Assembly (NCBI RefSeq): GCF_028369295.1
Contig: NZ_JAQMYP010000048.1
Coordinates: 16,407 to 80,406 of the forward strand
Length of the DNA stretch: 64,000 nt
Direction: 5' to 3'
Source: Streptomyces sp. HD
Lineage (GTDB): Bacteria; Actinomycetota; Actinomycetes; Streptomycetales; Streptomycetaceae
Each line of letters opens with the position of its first letter. Within the stretch, counting starts at the first letter, position 1. The notes beneath the pieces were generated by a model. The model worked only from the letters and a program-made list of their open reading frames with translations, was not told the DNA's origin and made no database searches. Positions 49,962 through 58,240 of the stretch are shown one piece after another. A program made the translations under genes and the position numbers.

Positions 49962-51146
49962 ATGCGCACCATCCTGATCACAGGCCCGGGCGGCAGCGGC
50001 CGTACAACTGTCGCCGCCGCCACCGCGCTGACGGCGGCGAACCGCGGCATACGCACTCTCGTCCTCAGTGCCGACCGCTCCGACACCCTGGGCGCAGCAC
50101 TCGGCGTCGGGACAGGTGCCACCCCCACCTCCGTCACCCCGAACCTCACCGCCTGGCGGCCCGACGCCGCCACCGGGTTCCGGGACGATCTCGCCGCCTT
50201 CCAGGAGCGCGCCGCCTCCGCCCTTGACCTTCTCGGCGCCTCCCGGCTCGACCCGGAGGAGGTCACTCCGCTCCCCGGCGCCGAGGAGCTCGCGCTTCTG
50301 CGGGCGCTGCGGGACGCCGCGCTGGCCGAGGCGCACGAGCTGCTCGTCGTGGATCTGCCGGCCACCCCGCAGGCGCTCGCCCTGCTGTCCCTTCCCGAGG
50401 AGCTGCGCCGCTATCTGCGCCGGCTGCTGCCGCCCGAACGGCAGGCGGCGCGGGCGCTGCGGCCCGTTCTGGGGCGGCTCGCCGGGGTTCCGATGCCCGC
50501 GGAGTGGCTGTACGAGACCGCGACCCGCTGGGACGTCGAGCTCGCCGCCGTGGCGGCCGTCGTCGCCGACAAGGAGACCGTCGTACGGCTCGTCGCCGAA
50601 CCCGGCCCCGGCGGCGCCGACGCCGTGCGTGCCGCCGGAGTCGCCCTCGCCCTGCGTGGCCTGCGCCCCGACCTGCTGATCGCCAACCGGGTCCTGCCGG
50701 AGACCGAGGCGGCGGCGGGGAGCTGGCTCGCCGGGCCCGTCGCCCAGCAGCGGAAGGCCGTCGAGGCGTGGGAGGAGATGTACGACGTCCGCCACGTCGC
50801 CCACCTCGGGCGGGACCCCCGCGGCGCCGACGATCTCGCCGCCCTCGCCGTGCCCGCCGTCAACGACACGTCGTCCACCGTCGAGTGGCCCGTCACCGAC
50901 CGGCTCGCCGAGGACGGCGGCAGCCGGGTCTTCGTATGGCACATCCCCCTGCCCGGGGCGGTGCGGGAGGAGCTCGACCTCATCCGGCGCGGCGACGAAC
51001 TCGTCCTCACCGCCGGGCAGTTCCGGCGTATCGTGCCGCTGCCGTCCGCCCTGCGCCGATGCGCCGTGGACGGCGCCGCACTGCGCGAGGGCGAGTTGCG
51101 GATCCGGTTCGCGCCGGACCCGGATCTCTGGCCGCGTACACGGTGA
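49962..51146 (+). CDS. ArsA/GET3-like ATPase with degenerate P-loop
   Basis: A 394-residue protein of the ArsA/Get3 family by its overall layout (ILITGPGGSGRTTVAAATAL near the N-terminus, VLSADRSDTLGAALG in the place of the STDPAHSL switch I motif, LLVVDLPATPQAL as Walker B/switch II). The deviant Walker A normally reads GKGGVGKT; here both lysines are replaced (Pro and Arg), which questions ATP hydrolysis. No arsenic genes are near, so arsenite transport is unlikely; a role in envelope protein targeting is possible. ATG 49962 has no good ribosome binding site. It is followed after 71 bases by a DUF5304-like gene. Confidence 0.8.
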   Translation: MRTILITGPGGSGRTTVAAATALTAANRGIRTLVLSADRSDTLGAALGVGTGATPTSVTPNLTAWRPDAATGFRDDLAAFQERAASALDLLGASRLDPEEVTPLPGAEELALLRALRDAALAEAHELLVVDLPATPQALALLSLPEELRRYLRRLLPPERQAARALRPVLGRLAGVPMPAEWLYETATRWDVELAAVAAVVADKETVVRLVAEPGPGGADAVRAAGVALALRGLRPDLLIANRVLPETEAAAGSWLAGPVAQQRKAVEAWEEMYDVRHVAHLGRDPRGADDLAALAVPAVNDTSSTVEWPVTDRLAEDGGSRVFVWHIPLPGAVREELDLIRRGDELVLTAGQFRRIVPLPSALRRCAVDGAALREGELRIRFAPDPDLWPRTR

Positions 51147-51217
51147 AGCGGACCCGGTGAAGCAGGCACGCCCGTTCGGGTAACGTCGTAGAGACGAACC
51201 GTAGTCAGGAGTCCGTC

Positions 51218-51712
51218 ATGAGCGAAGAGCTCCCTCCGTCCGACGCCGTGGACCGGGAGGCCGACGACGAGGTACGGGCGACCGACGCCGACGCCTGGGC
51301 GACGGCGTGTGCCGAGGACCTCGCGGAGGAGAAGGCCCGCCGCCGTGCCCAGTACGGGCCGCCGCCGGGCTCGGCCGCCGAGGAACTGCGCAAACTCGTC
51401 GACGCCGTCGCGGACAAGCTCTCGACCATCCAGTCCCCGCTGCTCGGCGCGGTCGCCGGACCCGCCGCCCAGCAGGTGGTCAAGCAGGTCGTGGAGCAGG
51501 CCAAGGCCGCCGTCGAGCCCGTCATCGAGCGCAACCCGGACGTCTTCGACCACCTGGCCGCCGCGGGCAACGAGATCCTCGCCGCGTACCGCTCCGCGGT
51601 GCAGAACCAGGAGCGGCGCTGGACCACCGGGGACAGCGGCGATCACGACCTGGACGAGCGGCGCGACCGGGGGGACGACGGCGGCCCCGGAGAGCGCATC
51701 GACCTGGACTGA
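51218..51712 (+). CDS. DUF5304-like conserved actinobacterial protein
   Basis: A 164-residue, highly charged protein. The N-terminal 45 residues are acidic, the centre is helical and amphipathic (AAEELRKLVDAVADKLSTIQ, AAQQVVKQVVEQAKAAVEPVI), and the C-terminus is Asp/Arg/Gly-rich and probably disordered. I know the family only as conserved in streptomycetes near glkA. GAGTCC before the ATG is a weak ribosome binding site. No motif suggests catalysis. Confidence 0.75.
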   Translation: MSEELPPSDAVDREADDEVRATDADAWATACAEDLAEEKARRRAQYGPPPGSAAEELRKLVDAVADKLSTIQSPLLGAVAGPAAQQVVKQVVEQAKAAVEPVIERNPDVFDHLAAAGNEILAAYRSAVQNQERRWTTGDSGDHDLDERRDRGDDGGPGERIDLD

Positions 51713-51940
51713 TCCCCTACGGATCCCCGGTCGGATCCCTCCGGGACGCCGCTTTGATCACTCCGGATCCCTGGTCGGATCCCTTCGGGCCGTCGGTCGA
51801 ATCCCCCGGATCCCCGGGTGGGCCGAGTCCGTGCGCGCGGGGCGGTGTCCGCCCCGTCCGCCCGCCGGACGACGGGAACCCGACGGCAGGGCCTCGGGTA
51901 CGGTTGGCCGTAGCGGGGCTCGACCGAAACTGAGGGATTC
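51713..51940. repeat. GGATCC-rich direct repeats upstream of glkA
   Basis: The 228-base gap contains a 26-bp near-direct repeat at 51720-51745 and 51764-51789 (CGGATCCC, GGTCGGATCCC, TCCGGG, two or three changes), and a third partial copy at about 51793-51817. Five GGATCC hexamers occur within roughly 100 bases. I see no clear promoter for glkA in it. Confidence 0.7.
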
Positions 51941-52894
51941 ATGGGACTCACCATCGGCGTCGACATCGGCGGCACGAAGATCGCGGCCGGCGTGGTCGAT
52001 GAGGAAGGCAACATCCTCTCGACCCACAAGGTGCCGACCCCGGGCACGCCCGAGGGAATCGTGGACGCCATCGCCTCCGCGGTGGAGGGCGCGCGCGCCG
52101 GGCACGAGATCGTCGGCGTGGGCATCGGTGCCGCCGGATACGTCAACCGGCAGCGGGCGGAGGTCTACTTCGCCCCCAACATCGACTGGCGCAACGAGCC
52201 TCTGAAGCAGAAGGTCGAGGCCCGCGTGGGTCTCCCGGTCGTCGTGGAGAACGACGCCAACGCCGCAGCCTGGGGCGAGTACAAGTTCGGCGCGGGCAAG
52301 GGCCACCGCAACGTCATCTGCATCACCCTCGGCACCGGCCTCGGCGGCGGCATCATCATCGGCAACAAGCTGCGCCGCGGCCACTACGGCGTCGCCGCCG
52401 AGTTCGGCCACATCCGCATGGTGCCGGACGGCCTGCTGTGCGGCTGCGGCAGCCAGGGCTGTTGGGAGCAGTACGCCTCCGGGCGCGCCCTCGTCAGATA
52501 CGCCAAGCAGCGCGCCAACGCCACCCCCGAGAACGCCGAGATCCTGCTCGGCATGGGCGACGGCAGCCCCGAGGGCATCGAGGGCAAGCACATCTCCATG
52601 GCCGCCCGCCAGGGCGACCCGGTCGCCGTCGACTCCTACCGCGAACTCGCCCGCTGGGCCGGCGCCGGACTCGCCGACCTCGCCTCCCTCTTCGACCCCT
52701 CCGCCTTCATCGTCGGCGGCGGCCTCTCGGACGAGGGCGAACTGGTCCTCGACCCGATCCGCAAGTCCTACAAGCGCTGGCTGGTGGGCGGCAACTGGCG
52801 CCCGGTGGCCGACGTCATCGCGGCCCAGCTCGGCAACAAGGCGGGCCTGGTGGGCGCGGCGGACCTGGCGAGGGAACCGGACCCCATCATGTGA
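51941..52894 (+). CDS. glkA: ROK-family glucokinase
   Basis: GlkA (317 residues) phosphorylates glucose with ATP and in streptomycetes is also the key factor of carbon catabolite repression. ROK features: phosphate-1 motif GVDIGGTKIAAG, catalytic Asp in VVENDANAAAWGEY, phosphate-2 GTGLGGG, and the zinc site with the His in EFGHIRM and Cys cluster CGCGSQGC. The length and lack of an N-terminal helix-turn-helix mark it as an enzyme rather than a NagC-type repressor. ATG 51941 is used. It lies in the same stretch as a phosphofructokinase and ldhA, but with its own transcription unit. Confidence 0.95.
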   Translation: MGLTIGVDIGGTKIAAGVVDEEGNILSTHKVPTPGTPEGIVDAIASAVEGARAGHEIVGVGIGAAGYVNRQRAEVYFAPNIDWRNEPLKQKVEARVGLPVVVENDANAAAWGEYKFGAGKGHRNVICITLGTGLGGGIIIGNKLRRGHYGVAAEFGHIRMVPDGLLCGCGSQGCWEQYASGRALVRYAKQRANATPENAEILLGMGDGSPEGIEGKHISMAARQGDPVAVDSYRELARWAGAGLADLASLFDPSAFIVGGGLSDEGELVLDPIRKSYKRWLVGGNWRPVADVIAAQLGNKAGLVGAADLAREPDPIM

Positions 52895-52928
52895 CCTCGC
52901 TTCTTGAGGAGCGATGACTGCATGTCCC

Positions 52929-52958
52929 TCAGGGGCGCGGGGAACTGCGCGACAAGCC
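52929..52958 (-). repeat. Dispersed 30-bp intergenic repeat, copy 6
   Basis: A minus-strand copy beginning TCAGGGGCGCGGGGAACTG, with GACAAGCC at its far end like copy 5. It is between glkA and the EEP-family gene. Confidence 0.85.
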
Positions 52959-53021
52959 ACGACGAACCGCTGGTCGCCAACAAACCTCGCGCCCCGAGCC
53001 ATTGGGCGTAAATTGATCCCC

Positions 53022-53771
53022 ATGGCGCTGCTCCCAGAGTCCCGCACAGACCCCGACGGTTCAGCCCTCATCCGAGTCCTCAGCTACAACATCCGCTCGA
53101 TGCGCGACGACACAGCCGCCCTCGCCCGCGTCATCACCGCCTGCGCCCCCGACCTGGTCCTCATCCAAGAGGCCCCCCGCTTCTTCCGCTGGCGCAAGAA
53201 ACTCGCCCGCCTGGCCCGCGCGGCGAACCTCGTCACCCTCACCGGCGGTGCCACAGCGGCCGGCCCCGCGATCCTCTGCAACCTCCGTGCCACCGTCGAG
53301 CGCACCGAGGACGTACTCCTCCCGCTCACCCCCGGCCTCCACAGACGCGGCTTCGCCACGGCGGTCGTCCACTTCGGCGGCGCCCGCATCGGTATACTGA
53401 GCTGCCATCTCTCCCTGGAGAAGAACGAGCGCCACGAGCAGGGCGGCATGCTGCTGGACCGCCTTGCCGCCCTGGGCACCCCGCACGCCATCGCGGGCGG
53501 CGACCTCAACGAGCGTCCCACCGGCCCCACTTTCCGGCGCCTCGCCGGTCACCTCCAGGACTGCCGGGCCACCGTCCCCTGGGGCGGCGAGCACACCTGG
53601 ATCCAGGACGAGCCCCACCGCCGTATCGACGCGATCTTCGCCACCAAGGGCATCGAGGTGCTCGGCTGCGGTGTCCCTCTCGGCCAGCCCGGCGTGACGG
53701 AGACGGACCTGAGGGCGGCCACGGACCACCTTCCGGTCCTGGCCGCCCTCAGGCTTCCCGCAGCTCAGTAG
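53022..53771 (+). CDS. Endonuclease/exonuclease/phosphatase-family hydrolase
   Basis: A 249-residue EEP-fold hydrolase. Metal and catalytic residues appear in order: VLSYNIRSM (Asn), LIQEAP (Glu), the LSCHLSLEK and GGDLNERPTGP (Asp/Asn) motifs, RRIDAIF (Asp) and ATDHLPVLA (Asp-His). Substrates could be nucleic acid, phosphoinositide or sphingomyelin-like lipids. ATG 53022 is preceded at 53009-53014 by TAAATT, a likely -10 box, so the transcript may be leaderless; no ribosome binding site is present. It runs convergent to the next gene, with a single base between the stops. Confidence 0.88.
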   Translation: MALLPESRTDPDGSALIRVLSYNIRSMRDDTAALARVITACAPDLVLIQEAPRFFRWRKKLARLARAANLVTLTGGATAAGPAILCNLRATVERTEDVLLPLTPGLHRRGFATAVVHFGGARIGILSCHLSLEKNERHEQGGMLLDRLAALGTPHAIAGGDLNERPTGPTFRRLAGHLQDCRATVPWGGEHTWIQDEPHRRIDAIFATKGIEVLGCGVPLGQPGVTETDLRAATDHLPVLAALRLPAAQ

Positions 53772-53772
53772 G

Positions 53773-54435
53773 TCAGACGACGGCACCCCGTCCGGGATCG
53801 TCGTCGTCCTCGTCGTCCGTCTTCATCCGCATCACCAGCGTGGCGAACCCGCCCAGGAACCCGCCGATGCCCAGCGTCGCCAGCCACCAGGTCATGTCCC
53901 AGCTGAACACGACGGCGAGCAGCAGCAGGACCGGCCCGCCGATCACCGCGAGCCAGGCGAACTTCGCGGTCGCGTCGGCCGCGGGCAGCGGCGGCGGCTC
54001 CGGCGGTACGAAGTGGCCCTCGTCGTCGCCGTCGAAGTCGTCCTCGGACGGCTCGGGCGCGCTGTAGTCACGCGGGCCGACACCAGGAGCGAAGGCGATG
54101 GAACTGCCCAGCGGCCGGACCGGCTCGTCCTCCTTGGACTCCCCGGCCCTGTCGGCCTTGTCGGCCTGCTCGCTCTTCTCCTCCTGCCCGGCCGTCGCGC
54201 CGTCGGGCCGGTCGTCCGTCTCGTCGTCCGTCCTGCCATTCGTGTCGGACTCCGGCAGCGCCAGGTCCTCCACCGACTTGAACGGCTTCGCGCCCGGCGG
54301 GTCCGGCGGCTCGTCGCCGTACCCGGCGACGATCGCGGCCCAGGCGGCGTCCTCGTCGAACGGCACGTGCTGCTCTTCCGGCTCGCGATCCTCGCGGTCC
54401 TCGCGCCTCTCGCGGTCGGAGTCGTGCTCAGCCAC
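53773..54435 (-). CDS. Two-helix membrane protein with acidic cytoplasmic domain
   Basis: A 220-residue protein. About 145 residues of charged, low-complexity sequence (Glu/Asp/Arg repeats such as RERREDREDREPEEQ) come first, then an acidic hinge (PSEDDFDGDDEG), two membrane helices (FAWLAVIGGPVLLLLAVVF and WWLATLGIGGFLGGFATLV) and an acidic tail. GTG 54435 overlaps the end of the esterase gene by 8 bases, so they are coupled. The function is unknown; it is conserved near this esterase in streptomycetes. Confidence 0.8.
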   Translation of the reverse strand: MAEHDSDRERREDREDREPEEQHVPFDEDAAWAAIVAGYGDEPPDPPGAKPFKSVEDLALPESDTNGRTDDETDDRPDGATAGQEEKSEQADKADRAGESKEDEPVRPLGSSIAFAPGVGPRDYSAPEPSEDDFDGDDEGHFVPPEPPPLPAADATAKFAWLAVIGGPVLLLLAVVFSWDMTWWLATLGIGGFLGGFATLVMRMKTDDEDDDDPGRGAVV

Positions 54436-55207
54436 CTGTGGTCGTCCCTTCCTTGCCCACGCCGGTTGCGAGCCGGTCGATGAAGCCGAGGCTCTCCTCG
54501 AAGATCCGGTCCGCGTCATGGTCCAACGTCGCCACGTGACAGCTCTGTTCCAGCACGATCTCCGTTACGTCCGTCGACGACACCCTGCTCAGGATCCGGG
54601 CCGAGTCCACCGGCGGCACGACGTGGTCATGCGCGCTGCGCAGAAGCAGCAGTGGCTGGGTGACCTGCGGCAGCTCGCCGTCGACCAGGCGGAAGAAGTT
54701 CCGCAGGGAGTGGGCCGCGTGCAGCGGCACCCGGTCGTACCCGAGCTCGACCGCGCCCTCCTTCGCGATGTCACTGGCGATCCCCTTCGTCGTCCGGACG
54801 AAGTGGCGGGACACCGGAAGGGTGTACGCGGACAGACCGTGCACCTTGTTCGCCGGGTTGACGACCAGCACGCCGGCCACGTCCTCCCCGTGCTTCGCGG
54901 CGAGGCGCAGGGCGAGGGCGCCGCCCATGGACAGACCGGCCACGAAGACCCGCTCGCAGCGGTCGCGCAGGGTGCGCAGGGCGCGGTCCACCTCGGCGTA
55001 CCAGTCCTGCCAGCCGGTGAGCGCCATGTCCTCCCAGCGGGTGCCGTGCCCCGGCAGCAGCGGCAGCGAGACGGTCAGCCCGCGCTCGGCGAGAAACTCC
55101 GCCCAGGGGCGCAGCGACTGGGGGGAACCGGTGAAGCCGTGACAGAGGAGGACCCCGACCTCCCCGCCCTCGTGGCGGTACGGCTCGGCTCCAGGAAGGA
55201 CCGGCAC
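54428..55207 (-). CDS. Alpha/beta hydrolase, carboxylesterase (Est30-like)
   Basis: A 259-residue alpha/beta hydrolase. The oxyanion region is LLCHGFTGSPQSLRPWAEFL, the nucleophile elbow is GLSMGG, and the acid and His come from RSAHDHVVPP and QSCHVATLDHD. The size and motifs match thermostable carboxylesterase Est30/monoglyceride lipase-like enzymes. GTG 55207 is preceded by AGGAGA. It is in an operon with the downstream two-helix membrane protein and divergent from the plsC-type gene 158 bases away, so lipid turnover is a reasonable context. Confidence 0.9.
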   Translation of the reverse strand: MPVLPGAEPYRHEGGEVGVLLCHGFTGSPQSLRPWAEFLAERGLTVSLPLLPGHGTRWEDMALTGWQDWYAEVDRALRTLRDRCERVFVAGLSMGGALALRLAAKHGEDVAGVLVVNPANKVHGLSAYTLPVSRHFVRTTKGIASDIAKEGAVELGYDRVPLHAAHSLRNFFRLVDGELPQVTQPLLLLRSAHDHVVPPVDSARILSRVSSTDVTEIVLEQSCHVATLDHDADRIFEESLGFIDRLATGVGKEGTTTGG

Positions 55208-55364
55208 CTTACGGTCTCCTGTTCGTGAAAGGGATTCGTGAAAGGGATCGATACAGCCAGGTGCCCTTCACCGTACGCGACCGCACTGACACCGACCAGG
55301 GCCGTCGAACTCTTTGACAGTGCTCCGGGTTAAGGTCTGATCGACAGACACAGGAGGCACTCGG

Positions 55365-56114
55365 TTGTTGTACGGCACGATGAAGGTGGCCATCGGGGGA
55401 CCGTTGAAGGTTGCCTTCAGGCCGTGGGTGGAAGGGCTGGACAACATTCCCGCCGAGGGCCCCGCGATCCTGGCCAGCAACCACCTCTCCTTCTCCGACT
55501 CGTTCTTCCTGCCCGCGGTCCTCGACCGCAAGGTGACCTTCATCGCGAAGGCCGAATACTTCACCACTCCGGGCGTCAAGGGCCGGCTGACGGCGGCGTT
55601 CTTCAAGGGCGTCGGCCAGCTGCCGGTGGACCGCTCCGGGGCGCGCGGCGCGGGCGAGGCGGCCATCAAGAGCGGCATAGAGGTCCTGGAGCGCGGCGAA
55701 CTGTTCGGCATCTACCCGGAGGGCACCCGCTCGCCCGACGGCCGGCTCTACCGGGGCAAGCCCGGCGGCCTCGCGCGCGTGGCGCTCGCCACCGGGGCGC
55801 CGGTCATCCCGGTCGCCATGATCGACACGGAGAAGATCCAGCCACCGGGGAAGGTCATGCCCAAGCTCATGCGGCCGGGCATCCGGATCGGCCGGCCCCT
55901 GGACTTCAGCCGGTACCAGGGCATGGAGCACGACCGGTTCGTGCTGCGCGCGGTGACCGACGAGGTCATGTACGAGATCATGAAGCTCTCCGGCCAGGAG
56001 TACGTCGACATGTACGCGACCGCCGCCAAGCGGCAGATCGCGGAGGCGGCGAAGGCCGAGAAGGAACAGACGAAGAAGACGAAGAAGGCGGACGAGGAGC
56101 GGTCCGGGTCCTAG
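55365..56114 (+). CDS. PlsC-type 1-acylglycerol-3-phosphate acyltransferase
   Basis: A 249-residue membrane-bound acyltransferase of the PlsC family, transferring an acyl chain to lysophosphatidic acid or a related acceptor. The catalytic HX4D motif is NHLSFSD, and the acceptor-binding motif is YPEGTRSPDGRLYRGKPGG. The C-terminus is a Lys/Glu-rich soluble tail (AEKEQTKKTKKADEE). The start is TTG 55365, seven bases after a perfect AGGAGG (55352-55357); the next codon is also TTG and could serve. The macS kinase gene begins 47 bases downstream. Confidence 0.92.
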   Translation: MLYGTMKVAIGGPLKVAFRPWVEGLDNIPAEGPAILASNHLSFSDSFFLPAVLDRKVTFIAKAEYFTTPGVKGRLTAAFFKGVGQLPVDRSGARGAGEAAIKSGIEVLERGELFGIYPEGTRSPDGRLYRGKPGGLARVALATGAPVIPVAMIDTEKIQPPGKVMPKLMRPGIRIGRPLDFSRYQGMEHDRFVLRAVTDEVMYEIMKLSGQEYVDMYATAAKRQIAEAAKAEKEQTKKTKKADEERSGS

Positions 56115-56160
56115 GCCGGGCAGTCTGGGCCTGGGTTTCCCGAACAGGGGGGGTGGGGGC

Positions 56161-57390
56161 ATGGCCAAGCGTGAGCGGGTCATGAGGATGTCCGTCGAGC
56201 AGCCGCTGTGGCGCGCGCTGGCCGGCTACCGAGTGCTGACCATGGTGTACGCCATCGGGCTCTTCATCAGCGCCTACCACGAGGTCGCCCACCCCTGGGT
56301 GTCCATCACCTACCTCGCCGTCCTGGCCGTGTGGACGCTGGCCACCCTGCCCCGCGTCGCGAACGCGGCGAGCTGCACCAGGCGCTTCCTCACCGCGGAC
56401 CTCACCATCGCCCTGGCCGGCATCCTGCTCACCCGCGTCGCCGAGACGCACGAGCGGATCGACGCCGGGGCCCCGACCCTGCCGTCGATATGGACGGCGG
56501 GCGCCGTGCTCGCCTTCGCCATCAAGGGCGGCTGGCGCTGGGCCGCGTTCGCCTCCACGCTGGTCGCCGCCGCCAACCTGGTCCACCGCTCCGGCGTACC
56601 CACCCGCGACACCGTCCACATGGTGCTGCTCGTCTGGATCGCCTCCATCGCCATCGGCTACGTCGTCGAGGTCGCCCGCGCCTCCGAGCGCACCCTCGCC
56701 CGTGCCCTGGAGATCGAGGCGGCGACCCGTGAGCGGGAGCGGCTCGCCCGGGACATCCACGACAGCGTGCTCCAGGTGCTGGCGATGGTGCAGCGGCGCG
56801 GTGCCGTCATCGGCGGCGAGGCGGCCGAGCTGGGCCGGATGGCGGGCGAGCAGGAGGTGGCGCTGCGCACGCTGGTCTCGGGCGGGCTCGTGCCCGTGTC
56901 GCGGGTGTCGGAGGACGCCGCCGAGGGCGCCGTCGTACGGGCCGTGGACGAGCCGGACGACTCCGACGGTCCCGTCGATCTCCGTGTGCTGCTCGCCCGG
57001 TACGCCGGCGCGAAGGTCAGCCTCGCCGAGCCCGGCGCTCCGGTGTCCGTGGCGCCGGTCGCCGCGCGGGAGCTGGCCGCGGCCGTGGGGGCGGCCCTGG
57101 ACAATGTGCGTCGGCACGCGGGGGAGCACGCGCGTGCGTGGATCCTCGTCGAGGACGAGCCGGGTGAGGTGATCGTCACCGTGCGGGACGACGGACCCGG
57201 CATCCCCGAGGGCCGGCTCGCGCAGGCCGAGGGCGAGGGGCGGCTCGGCGTCGCCCTGTCGATCCGGGGGCGGCTGCGGGACCTCGGCGGCACCGCCGAG
57301 CTGATCTCGGTGCCGGGGCAGGGCACCGAAGTGGAACTGAAGGTACCGAAGGACAGCAGCGCTTCACGGGGGAAGGCGGAGCAGCGATGA
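56161..57390 (+). CDS. macS: Sensor histidine kinase MacS
   Basis: A 409-residue HisKA_3-type kinase. The N-terminal half has about five membrane helices (PspC-like/MacS-type sensor, residues 20-170). The dimerisation helix carries His200 in LARDIHDSVLQVLAMVQ. The ATPase domain shows LDNVRRHAG, DDGPGIPEGRL and RLGVALSIRGR. It corresponds to SCO2121 (MacS) of S. coelicolor as I recall, part of the MacRS system that affects sporulation and actinorhodin. ATG 56161 follows a G-rich GGGGGTGGGGGC. The macR ATG overlaps its stop (ATGA). Confidence 0.88.
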   Translation: MAKRERVMRMSVEQPLWRALAGYRVLTMVYAIGLFISAYHEVAHPWVSITYLAVLAVWTLATLPRVANAASCTRRFLTADLTIALAGILLTRVAETHERIDAGAPTLPSIWTAGAVLAFAIKGGWRWAAFASTLVAAANLVHRSGVPTRDTVHMVLLVWIASIAIGYVVEVARASERTLARALEIEAATRERERLARDIHDSVLQVLAMVQRRGAVIGGEAAELGRMAGEQEVALRTLVSGGLVPVSRVSEDAAEGAVVRAVDEPDDSDGPVDLRVLLARYAGAKVSLAEPGAPVSVAPVAARELAAAVGAALDNVRRHAGEHARAWILVEDEPGEVIVTVRDDGPGIPEGRLAQAEGEGRLGVALSIRGRLRDLGGTAELISVPGQGTEVELKVPKDSSASRGKAEQR

Positions 57391-58079
57391 CGGACATCGC
57401 GAGCGGACGGCAGGGCTCGATCAAGGTCATGGTGGTCGACGACCATCCGATGTGGCGTGACGCGGTCGCCCGTGACCTCGGCGAGTCCGGCTTCGACGTG
57501 GTCGCCACCGCGGGCGACGGCGACCAGGCCGTACGCCGCGCCAAGGCCGCCGCGCCCGACGTCCTGGTGCTCGACCTCAACCTGCCCGCCAAGCCCGGCG
57601 TCCAGGTCTGCAAGGAGCTGGTGGCCCACAACCCGGCGCTGCGCGTCCTTGTCCTGTCCGCGAGTGGTGAGCACGCCGACGTACTGGAGGCCGTGAAGTC
57701 CGGCGCCACCGGCTATCTGCTGAAGTCGGCGTCCACGGAGGAGCTGCTGGACGCGGTGCGCCGTACGGCCGTCGGCGACCCGGTGTTCACACCGGGCCTG
57801 GCCGGACTGGTCCTCGGCGAGTACCGCCGCCTCGCCTCCGAGCCCGCGTCCGCCGCCCCCGGCGCCGACCAGCCGGGGGCCCCGCAGCTCACCGAGCGCG
57901 AGACCGAGGTGCTGAGGCTCGTCGCCAAGGGCCTGAGCTACAAGCAGATCGCCGAACGCCTGGTCATCTCCCACCGCACGGTCCAGAACCACGTGCAGAA
58001 CACGCTCGGCAAGCTACAGCTGCACAACCGCGTGGAGCTGGTGCGGTACGCGATCGAGCGCGGCCTCGACGACGAGTGA
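57387..58079 (+). CDS. macR: Response regulator MacR
   Basis: A 230-residue NarL/LuxR-type regulator: receiver with Asp19-Asp19/20 acidic pair (VVDDHPMW), phosphoacceptor Asp63 (VLDLNLP) and Lys in LLKSASTEE, then a Pro/Ala linker, and a LuxR HTH (LTERETEVLRLVAKGLSYKQ, HRTVQNHVQNTLGKL). The ATG overlaps the macS stop by four bases. It matches S. coelicolor MacR (SCO2120), which regulates membrane and lipoprotein genes. Gene neighbours (pfk downstream, plsC upstream) are the same as there, as far as I recall. Confidence 0.88.
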   Translation: MTDIASGRQGSIKVMVVDDHPMWRDAVARDLGESGFDVVATAGDGDQAVRRAKAAAPDVLVLDLNLPAKPGVQVCKELVAHNPALRVLVLSASGEHADVLEAVKSGATGYLLKSASTEELLDAVRRTAVGDPVFTPGLAGLVLGEYRRLASEPASAAPGADQPGAPQLTERETEVLRLVAKGLSYKQIAERLVISHRTVQNHVQNTLGKLQLHNRVELVRYAIERGLDDE

Positions 58080-58240
58080 CTCCCGGCCTCGTCGGCGAGT
58101 GATCCATCCGTCGTCTCCTTGACGGCGCGTAAACCGAACACCCGGCCATTCACCGGAATTGCCGCTCCGACCCATCCCGTTGTGACCTGGCTCACCATTA
58201 GCGTGGCCTCACCAGGCAACCGCGGCGAAGGGACATTTCC

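Noticed and set aside
55314..55336. TTGACA plus TAAGGT as a promoter of the plsC-type gene
   Set aside because: The spacing is only 11 bases, too short for a sigma-70-type promoter; no better -10 is seen at the right distance.
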